From positions 2,976,001 through 3,040,000 of the forward strand of contig JARFIW010000139.1 of the NCBI GenBank assembly GCA_036346225.1: a stretch of DNA of 64,000 nt. The letters are read 5' to 3'. Under the pieces are notes generated by a model. The model saw nothing but the letters and a program-made list of their open reading frames with translations. It searched no databases and was not told the origin of the DNA. Source of the DNA: Platerodrilus igneus (lineage: Eukaryota; Arthropoda; Insecta; Coleoptera; Lycidae). This document shows positions 56,188 through 64,000 of the stretch, piece after piece; the stretch's first letter is position 1; each line of letters starts with the position of its first letter. The translations under genes and the position numbers were made by a program.

Positions 56188-56635
56188 TTGAAACGTTATA
56201 ATGATGAACTCACTTCGGGTCATTTTGGAATTAAGAAAGCTTATGAAAGAATTGCACATAAATATTTTCGGCCTCAACTCCGAGAGGATACTACAAAGTA
56301 TGTTAATAAATGTAAAACTAGTTTGTCTCAAAAGCTAGAACAGAAATTACCAATTGCGAGAATGTCTTGCCACCCTGTTGTCTCAAAATCCTGGTAGTTG
56401 ATCTCTTTTGATTTAGTGGGGTCTCTGCCTAAATCGATAAAAGGTTATACTTAAGTTTTATCTGTTATTGATACTTTTACTAAATTTTTCTTGTTATTTC
56501 CACTTCGAAATGCAACAGCATCGGCTATTGCTCGGAAAATTGAGGAATCTCCGATTTTATTGCTTTGGGACACCTCAATATCTTATGATAAATAATAGCG
56601 TTCAATTCCGTAGTAATATTTTCAGAAACATTTGT
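56188..56635 (+). pseudogene. Gypsy integrase, N-terminal and core part
   Basis: Zinc-binding region with SGHFGIKKAYERIAHKYF and later cysteines (56205-56320), then the core: LISFDLVGSLPKSIKGYT and VIDTFTKFFLLF hold the first catalytic aspartate (56400-56490). A QYLMINNSVQF block follows at 56575-56612, where the usual second catalytic aspartate is replaced by asparagine. Stops and a frameshift lie between. The match ends at about 56635. The interval 55781-56187 holds broken, unassigned pol sequence. Confidence 0.8.
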
Positions 56636-57134
56636 TTACGCGCCGCGGTTATTTATAATCAACATTTATTTCGATTAAGTTTAAAAAAAGTTCATTATTT
56701 TATTTCTTACAATTTGCTTGTATTTCGGTCGCTTAATAATAAGCAAAACCGCTAGAGGTCGGAAGGTGACCGAGCATTATTTAGTTTCAAACTCTAGTAT
56801 CAGTTTAAGTAATAAAAGACATTCGCTTTTGTATGATAGAATAAACAAAGCGGTCGGTTACAGGCTTGATGATGTTGTTTATCGCCCAACGGATCTATAA
56901 CGTTGTGTCATGTTCCAACAATTTCGTAAGTGATAATAATTAACTTCATTCCACCACAGTAAGTTATTTATTGGTTACATTTCATGCAACCTGTGTTTAT
57001 CAACGTATTTCTGCCTAGGGTTTACTTTGTTGCATATTTACAACCCCTTGTATGTTGACTCGATTCGGATGGTCCTCTGCTAATTTAGCTGCCGAAGATT
57101 TTTACTGTTTACGTTACGCTTCGAATCGGCTTAT
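56636..57134. other. Unidentified ~0.5-kb insertion in the gypsy integrase
   Basis: Integrase text stops near 56635 and resumes near 57135 at about the next expected residue. The intervening sequence has a small hairpin (tttgctt/aagcaaa-type near 56715 and 56740) and no recognised motif. No clear target duplication was found. Confidence 0.45.
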
Positions 57135-57745
57135 CAACACTATGTCAAAATATAACTCAAAAATTATTTTCGCTGCACATTATGATCCCCAAACTTCGCC
57201 TGTCGAAATGATAAGCCAAGTACTCAGGACTTTGCTTGCTCTTATGTAATTGAAATCATAGATCACGGAATAAATATTTACCGATGATAGGGGTGTGCTG
57301 TGTGCACTTCGGCACATGAAGTTATTGATATGACTCCGTATTTTGTTAACTTTGAAAGAGAGATGGTCATGATGGCTCTTTTTTTGGAAAGGCGAAGGAT
57401 TCTGAAAATTTGGAAGATTTATCTTTTGTAAATGAAAATACTCCAAAAGACTGACTGACTGAATTCGATAAACTTTATAAATATATAAGTAAGAAATTAG
57501 AACGTGCTTACCATAAATAAAAAATTAATTATGACTTACGTAGACGAGGGGTACAATCTTAAGTTGGAAATTCAGTTTGGCTTGAGAACTTTGTTCAGAC
57601 GCAGCAAAATATTTCAATGCCAAAATAGCTCCAAAATTTGTAACACCATTTCCTATTAAAAATAAAATTTCTACTAATGTTTATGGACTCACAGATGAAA
57701 CGTAAGCGTTGGCATGGCAAAGATTTGAAATTGAATCCTGCTGAT
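57135..57745 (+). pseudogene. Gypsy integrase, end of core and C-terminal part
   Basis: Resumes with KYNSKIIFAAHYDPQTSPVE, which holds the third catalytic acidic residue, followed by QVLRTLLAL. After a broken stretch, 57590-57745 gives DAAKYFNAKIAPKFV, PFPIKNKISTNVYGLTDET and DLKLNPAD, the basic C-terminal domain. Stops between. Confidence 0.8.
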
Positions 57746-57765
57746 TAGTCTATCCTCTCCCCGTT

Positions 57766-59050
57766 CACTCTTCCCTTATGATTGAAATCTTTTTCTTTTA
57801 TAACAGACGCTTAATTTTATTTATGTAAATTTTTTGCACATCTCATCTATGTTTGATATTAATTTTGACATATATCTTATTCTTTTCCTTTAGGAATGTT
57901 TTCTGATTAAGGTCAGGAGGTACCGATCCCTAATATATTGAAGACGTAATGTCCTTTTTTTTCTGACACCCGAAGAGCACTTGCTCTTAGTGGTACTATT
58001 TCTGTAATCTGCTACCACTTGACTCTTGAAGTAAGATTTTTTCTTTTGAAAAAGTCTGATTAATTAAAGGGGATGTACTGTTCCTTTCAAATATTTAAAA
58101 TCATATTTCACTTTAGTAGTTCTGTATTAGTAAAGCACACCAATATGATTAGGTTATTTCCTTTGAAAAATATAATTTTTAAGTTACATGCATACTTGAT
58201 CTAAGTAAGAATTATTTTTGCATTTTATTTTGGTCATACTCAAAGGTAGTCAATTCATTATGGCGGTTTTAAAGATTAAAAATTATTTCAGCAAGGTAAC
58301 TTTGAATTCTAAAATGTTGCAGTTTTATTGTTCATTTGTTTTGAATAATAATGTATCATGCTGGCGTCTATGACTTCTTCGCCTGGACACGAAAACATTC
58401 ATACGCAAAATTGTACTGTTCCCTTATGATTGAAAATTATTTACTTTTATAAAAGACGTTCAATTTCATTTCTGTAAATTTTGTGTACATCTCATCTACG
58501 TTTTATATCAGTTTTGACATATATTTTCTTCTCTTCTTTTGGGAGTGTTTTCTGCTTAAAATCAGGATGTACCGACCCCTCGAATGTTTTTTTCTTTTCA
58601 GACATCCAAAGAGCACTTGCCCTTAGTGGTACTATTCCTGTAATCCGCTACCATTTTACCCTTGAGATAACACTTTTTTTTGAAAAAAATCTAATTGATT
58701 AGAAGGGTTGGAACGTTCTTTTGAAATGTTTATGATCATATTTCACTTTAATAGTTTCTGTATTAGTAAATCTCACCATTTGTGTCAGGTTATTTCCTTT
58801 AAGAAATATAAATTTTAAGTTACATGGATACTTGATCGTAGTAAGGATTACTTTGCATCTTATATTGATAATTCACAAAGGTTGTAAATTTATTATCACG
58901 GTTTTAAAGGTTATAAATGATATCAGCAAAGTAATTTTGTATTCTAAAATGTTGCAGTTTTATGATGAATTTGTTTTGATTGATAATGTACCATGCTGGC
59001 GCCTATGACTTCATTGTTTGGACACGAAGATATTCATACGCAAAATTGTA
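57766..59050 (+). repeat. Tandem repeat of ~640 bp, two units
   Basis: 57766-58414 and 58415-59050 align end to end (shared landmarks gagcacttgc.cttagtggta, cctgtaat.cgctacca and attcatacgcaaaattgta). A third unit appears to start but turns into a CT microsatellite. It follows the gypsy integrase directly, so it could be tandem LTRs or a 3' untranslated repeat. No typical LTR ends were recognised. Confidence 0.8.
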
Positions 59051-59069
59051 TTGATTAAAAAAAATGAAA

Positions 59070-59072
<3 letters not shown>

Positions 59073-59108
<36 letters not shown>

Positions 59109-59110
59109 GG
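59073..59110. repeat. (CT)n microsatellite
   Basis: Nearly pure CT run with one GT interruption. It sits where a third 640-bp unit would have its gaaatctttttcttt piece, so it probably grew from that seed. Confidence 0.9.
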
Positions 59111-61190
59111 TTTTAATTAACTTTCCTATTAGTTAATTTTACATAAATTATATAGAGAAAAACAACACAACATAATTTCAAATTGGGGTCTTAATTTATT
59201 TGTCCGAATTCTGCCGAAGCTAACTCGAATTGTTTTACGGAGTAAAGAATCTTTGTTATACAGAGCACTTAATATTTAATATTCAAATATATAAAATATA
59301 AGTTGAGTAGGATAGTTAGGTTTGAAGATGTTATCGAACTAATTAAGGCAGTTAGTCATTAAGGTTCGGATAATACCCTACCAGGTTAGTTACTTTTAAT
59401 TTTAGGAACATCTTGATTCTAGTTAAATTAACAACTTCATGTTACAGTGAATGAATTAACAATTTTAATTCATTTCCTGAAATTTATAAACGTACTCACA
59501 CTAGGTTCTTGTTATTAGATTAAGAATTTAGATAATAATTTTCTTCGACCAAAACGTTTTCTATTAAGCTAAATAATTTTTGATATATTTGATTGTTAAT
59601 TTATGCTGAAGAATGTCCATCATGTACTTGTTGTAATGTAAACATAATTGCTTAATAGAGCTGAAAACATAATCGTGTAATAGAGTAAGGACTTTTTATA
59701 TTGACGTTTTTCACAATTAAGTTATGGTATAATAAATTATTTTGTAATTACCTAGAGGCGCCATTATAATTCCGGTAATTTATCTTCTGATTTTAGAAAC
59801 CTTTCAGCTAGCAACTTTAAATATTTATATGAGTGTTCTTATGGCGAATGTTTGTTTCATGTTTGTTTTAACAATAGTGTATCTTATGATTTCTCATGTG
59901 AATTTTAGGTCAAAATCACTTTCCTGATTTCAGGTTTTGGCATCCTCTTGTTTTCCTTTTTGTACTTTTTCCGAGAAACCCATGTACTTCGAAATTTGGC
60001 GGCATCCAAGATACTTGACAATTAAGACATATTTCACACGCAATAGCATTCTGGAACCCTCTTTAAACACTTGCACCACCCATCCCATTGAGTTAGTCGG
60101 CAACCAACTAGTACCGCCGATGTTTTCGATACTTTTCTAAAACAGAAGGTACTTTACAGAGTTTTTGCCATGGATTATCGACTAGAATTTCTGGGCTTAA
60201 AACTTTACGAAACAAGACCAAGGGAAAGTATTTCATATGTGAGACAAATGAAAGTAAAGTTTAATTCCAGCGACTAATAATACATGTTACGAGTTATGAC
60301 TAAACCTGATGTTTCGTCTACTTTTGTAAGAAACACCACTATTACTATACATGACGGTTACAACTTTCGTAAGAGCAAACTCACACACCCAATTAAGTTG
60401 AAAGATATCATGCAGCAAAGAAGTGACAGCAGGTACATCTAATTAGTTCCGAACGAATAGACCTGCACTTATAATTAAACCAGAACGCGTCTTGTAGGAA
60501 CTTCACTAAAAAACAATCGGAAAGTCATACATACAAGTGAGAGGATATTTGAAGTACTTCCATATGGTGACTCTACAGGTGCGTTGATTGTAACCTCACA
60601 ATATTTAAGTATTTTTATGAGATTTGACGATGTCACGTTAGAACACTCTGAAACTGTCATTATCCGGGTTATAATCCTATTTCACAATCTTTATTTTTTC
60701 TGCTGATACAGTTTTTTTAAATATGTATACCACGTGCGATTTGCGTATCTAGAACACTTAACAAGAGTTATTTGAACTATCTTACATCTGTGTAAGAACT
60801 TCGTAGATTTTGTCTATTTTCCAAAAGCTAATGACAGTAGCATTAATTTTATTTTTACACGCATTTAAAACAATTATAAACTGCAAGTTAATTAAACAAT
60901 TAAAACAATAAACATTTAACCAGCACCCGCGATTAGTACTAAAATCGTAGAAAATGAAATCCATGCTAGAGAATGTGATTAGCACGGATTTGTGAAATAT
61001 TTTATGGTACACAAAAATGCAGTGTTTTTCATTTTTGTGCACCAGATGATTATGTGACTGTGGTAGTTATGTTTTTTGTATGAATAAAGCTTGCTGAATT
61101 TAGACAATAGGCAGATTTGTAACTTCACTTTAATATTACATACTTCGCCAATCGATATTTTGCTTATTTTCGCAATAAACCATTATTTAG
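59111..61190. other. AT-rich stretch with no recognised gene
   Basis: No supported feature over about 2 kb. Its right part may contain the 5' end of piggyBac copy 2. Frames at 59937-60140 and 60782-61042 show no motif. Confidence 0.35.
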
Positions 61191-61197
61191 TAAAGAG

Positions 61198-62470
61198 TTG
61201 AAAGAGGAAGCTAATTGTGCAATAGAATGTGATCTAAGTGATGAAAACATGGCTGCGGATGACCCATTTGAAGATTCTGGAAGTAGTTATCGTCCCTTGG
61301 TCCGTAACGAGAGCTTAGATTCATTTTCCCCTAGTGAAGAGACAGAATATGGCTTGGAGGAGGATTTATCGCAAGACAATGGTACTGCAAATGTCCCTGC
61401 CGGTGGAAATAATAGTGTTGAGTGGACCGATAAAGATAACGATCCGGTAATGCATGTGTTCACTGAAATTGAAGGGTTTAAAATGCATATTTCACAAAAC
61501 GCAATGCCGGCTGAAACTTCTTTTATCAATATTTCAAGACAGTTCTTTTGGTAAAATCCGCGATTGGACAAATAATCGTGCTTTAGAGCTAACTAACATT
61601 CAAAGTTGGTCGCGCTTGGAATATGAAATGTTGGAAATCAACAACTTTTGAAGAGATAAAAAAAGTGTTTGGGTCCTATGTTTACCATACAATCATATTG
61701 GAGTATAAACTACCTTTGTGCGCATCCATTATTCGGTAAAGTTATGAAAGAAATCGTTTTGAAAATATACTTCGTTGTTTTTCTTTTGCGACAAAGTTGA
61801 TGATCAACAACATCGTCTTCATAAAATAGTCAAACTTCTAAATGATTTCTTTGCAAAACATCCGAAATGTTTATTACCCAGTTGAAAACTTGTCACTAGA
61901 TGAAGCTCCTGTATTATGGCGAGATCGCCTTTTATTTAGGCAATGCATTCCTAACAAAACTGCAAAATAGGGGGTTAAACTGTATGAATTGTGAACAACT
62001 GACAGCCTTTTACTGAATATTATTATTTGTGCTAGAAAAGATACCTTACAAGTGACTTTCCAATGCTCCACCCGAAGGTTCTACATTGGCCTGAAAAAAT
62101 TTGAATTTTGCCAAACCCTTACTGTTCCAAGCAAGGTGGGGATCTTTAACGTGCGTGACAACACTCACACACGGGCCTCCATTTTACCTATCATCGGAAC
62201 GAGGGCGTACTTTTAGGAAAAATGCTCGCCTAACATTTTTTAAGCGGACCGTGTCGGGATTCGAATCCGGAACCTTGGGTGTAGTAGTCACACGCATACC
62301 AACTACACCACTGATCCGCCTTGCTAAAAAAGATACCGCAAACCAATGAAAATGGGCCCGCTTTTTCTGTTGGAAATGAGCTAAGATTTATTTGGACAAA
62401 GGACACACAATTTATATGGACAATTTTTACAATTGTGTTCACTTGGGCAGATCTCTATATATTATGATTT
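61198..62470 (+). pseudogene. piggyBac-family transposase relic (copy 2), N-terminal and core
   Basis: A family clearly different from the piggyBac at 10.4 kb. The acidic N-terminal part is open (61198-61554: DDPFEDSGSSYRPLVRNESL ... EWTDKDNDPVMHVFTEIEGF). The core is broken: SYWSINYLCAHPLFGKVMKE (61695-61755), LLNDFFAKHPK (61830-61865), ENLSLDEAPVLWR (61885-61920, with a catalytic aspartate) and a region to VLEKIPYK. A SINE interrupts it at 62046-62322. It then resumes with GPAFSVGNELRFIW-type text and MDNFYNC (about 62415), the second catalytic aspartate block. It is cut at about 62470. Confidence 0.85.
62046..62322 (-). mobile_element. tRNA-derived SINE, copy 5, inside piggyBac copy 2
   Basis: Minus-strand copy with head at 62322-62245 (box B read in reverse as GGATTCGAATCCCG) and the common body. 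Flanked by 15-base repeats gctagaaaagatacc (62031-62045) and gctaaaaaagatacc (62323-62337), one mismatch. The piggyBac reading continues across it. Confidence 0.95.
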
Positions 62471-62494
62471 AAATAAGGGCCGCTATGCTTGCGG

Positions 62495-62540
62495 CCACGT
62501 CCCCAATGCTTCACTCGAAGGTACTACATTAGGTTTAAAC
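62495..62540 (-). mobile_element. SINE 3' end fragment
   Basis: ccccaatgcttcactcgaag and gtactacattagg match the 3' end of the minus-strand SINE copies (for example 54580-54615). Only about 45 bases remain. Confidence 0.6.
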
Positions 62541-62581
62541 GCAAAAAAATAAACGTGCTACTAATTATTCTAACTTCAAAA

Positions 62582-63110
62582 TTAATACATCCTAAATAAA
62601 AATCTAACAACTGAAACAAAAACTAAAAATAGGGTTTGATTGATGGTATACCTAGCGTTGACTTTGGAGTGTGTCCGATCAACAAGACACAAACAAAATG
62701 TTTGCACGTTTGGTTTGAAACCGAAACACCACCTCCCTTTCCTGCTTAAACACGACAAACGCCGCGCCTGCTTGCCTGTCATCCATGCGTGAACCGTCTG
62801 TTTAAATTCTGATGCCTGTCGCGTCCCCATCGCCTTCGACTAACTCGATTCCTCTAATATCGGCCGGGTGCCTCAACTCTGATACAACGATCTTTCTTTA
62901 TACCTCCCTACTACCAAGTTGAATATTTTCGATAATTTCGCGCCTTTTCTCTATGTTTATCAATCTCCTATCTCTAATTTCTCTAACAACATATTCGATA
63001 AGAAGAGTCCTACTGATCACTAGGACCGCCTTCGTGGAGGTGGTTCTGTACGCCCTGGCCGCTTTTACCGCGGTTATGCGTTGTACGCTCGTCAACTGAC
63101 GCATCTTCCG
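62582..63110 (-). pseudogene. Non-LTR retrotransposon C-terminal fragment (R1/LOA-like)
   Basis: Minus strand 63104-62898 reads MRQLTSVQRITAVKAARAYR and TTSTKAVLVISRTLLIEYVV, followed by an Arg/Glu-rich stretch. This is the style of the region after RT in R1-like elements of arthropods. After a stop, 62830-62582 continues with MGTRQASEFKQTVHAWM. It lies inside piggyBac copy 2, with the SINE fragment at its end. Confidence 0.65.
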
Positions 63111-63394
63111 GACTTTACAACCTTAGGTACCTCTATATAACAGAAGAACGCATATTGTTATCACTTTTGGAGCAAATTGCAAAGATAGTCCAAATACCGT
63201 TACCAAAGCCAAATTACAGAAAGGAGAATCCGTTTTTAGACTAAGTAGCAATGTGTTAGTGCATAAGTAAAAAGACAAAAGGTAGTTTTTAAATACATCA
63301 ACAAAACACAAGGTTTCACTAGGAGCTGTTCAGAATACACGTGTAACTGATAAAACCTCTGTCCGTAACTGATTACAACAAAAATTTGTCAGGA
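63111..63394. other. Unassigned sequence between the non-LTR fragment and the piggyBac end
   Basis: No feature recognised; probably part of the insertion that splits piggyBac copy 2. Confidence 0.3.
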
Positions 63395-63760
63395 ATATAG
63401 AGATGCGACCAAATGATTTCTTGCTATTCAACTTCTCGAAAACCTGTAAGATGGTATTTAAAAATATGTTTTCATTTAGTGGATGTTTCGTTTCAGAAAC
63501 ATAAACGATATATAGGGTTTAGAGATAACGTAGCTGAAGTTTTGATCAATTACCAGAAAGAAGCAACTTCAAAAGGTTTCCTGATGCATTTCTCAAAGAA
63601 ATTGCATAAGCGAGTTTGGTGTATGATATGTGCACAAAAGAAGGCAAGACGTGCCACTTGGAACATATGCGAAACCTGTAAAGACAAGGTAGGGCAGGCA
63701 GCCTATTGGTTTTTGTATAGATGGTTGTTACAAAATATTCTACTCAATCAGAGATTGTAG
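63395..63760 (+). pseudogene. piggyBac-family transposase, C-terminal part (probably copy 2)
   Basis: Plus-strand open stretch: MISCYSTSRKPVRWYLKICF and HLVDVSFQKHKRYIGFRDN, then a Cys-rich C-terminal zinc region (RVWCMICAQKKARRATWNIC, ETCKDKVG). These are the post-core helices and zinc finger of piggyBac transposases. Same strand and correct order after 61198-62470, so it is probably the same gene, split by the 62470-63394 insertion. An AATAAATAAA poly(A)-type signal follows at about 63774. Confidence 0.8.
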
Positions 63761-64000
63761 ACCTATTCTACTAAATAAATAAAATTTTCAAATGTATTTA
63801 TTTTTTTTAACAATTTTTACTTATATTCGTATTTAATTGTTAAAATTATTCCAAAAATTGACAGTCACAAATTGGGTCTGGTGGTCCTTTATTGAAATAT
63901 GCTACCCTAGTCTATCGTCACAAATGCGTACCGCACCCTCATTATAAGTTCATTTGCTTTAAACTTGTATGTTCATAGTATAAATGTTGAAACTAATGTC
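63761..64000. other. 3' flank of piggyBac copy 2
   Basis: Holds the AATAAA-type signal and a ccctag near 63905 that might mark a piggyBac end, but no TTAA-flanked inverted repeat could be confirmed. Confidence 0.3.

Overview
The window is eukaryotic, almost certainly insect, genomic DNA. It is AT-rich, has no operons or ribosome-binding sites, and holds simple-sequence runs, splice-like signals and a dense pile of decayed transposable elements of insect type: Ty3/gypsy with an errantivirus-like member, RTE-like, jockey-like and R1-like non-LTR elements, mariner DD34D, a DD41D element, two different piggyBacs, hAT, and tRNA-derived SINEs. The sequence does not fix the insect order. I see no intact host gene. 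A few short splice-bounded segments could be host exons.

Layout. About 0.3-2.1 kb: minus-strand non-LTR reverse transcriptase relic. 2.3-3.0 kb: minus-strand mariner. 3.2-8.3 kb: minus-strand errantivirus-like LTR element whose 5' LTR abuts RT, with gag and protease missing. 8.3-10.4 kb: little, apart from a possible 40-nt exon. 10.4-12.45 kb: piggyBac carrying a small foldback insertion with an 11-bp target duplication. 13.0-16.3 kb: 15-bp minisatellite arms in both orientations, two other tandem repeats and two SINEs. 17.2-17.5 kb: possible membrane-protein fragment. 17.5-18.3 kb: gypsy integrase. 18.3-22.8 kb: mostly low complexity.

22.8-28.0 kb: a roughly 1.3-1.5 kb segment present twice, flanking a DD41D transposon. 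One copy looks like the empty insertion site and the other carries a poly(T)-poly(A) block, which suggests a retained allele or an unequal exchange. 28.6-29.7 kb: two phase-compatible candidate exons on the minus strand. 30.9 kb: 21-bp minisatellite. 34.4-36.0 kb: an array of about 150-bp units, each with a GTTTGCACA pair about 31 bp apart, seven direct and then four inverted. 36.3-37.4 kb: a 1.07-kb hairpin element with a perfect 12-bp target duplication. 38.2 kb: SINE. 38.8-40.75 kb: long inverted repeats around a widespread transposon-borne protein of unknown function.

40.8-43.5 kb and 49.3-51.8 kb: two copies of one RTE-like element. 52.0-57.75 kb: plus-strand gypsy element split by a hAT transposon (8-bp target duplication), itself carrying a SINE, and by a second unidentified insert; a 0.65-kb tandem repeat follows. 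61.2-63.8 kb: a second piggyBac, split by a SINE with a 15-bp target duplication and by a non-LTR fragment.

The genes do not form a pathway. They are independent, mostly dead mobile elements, and their nesting order is readable from target-site duplications. The most unusual structures are the 150-bp GTTTGCACA array, the hairpin family with 11-12 bp target duplications, the inverted 15-bp minisatellite block, and the duplicated locus at 22.8-28.0 kb.
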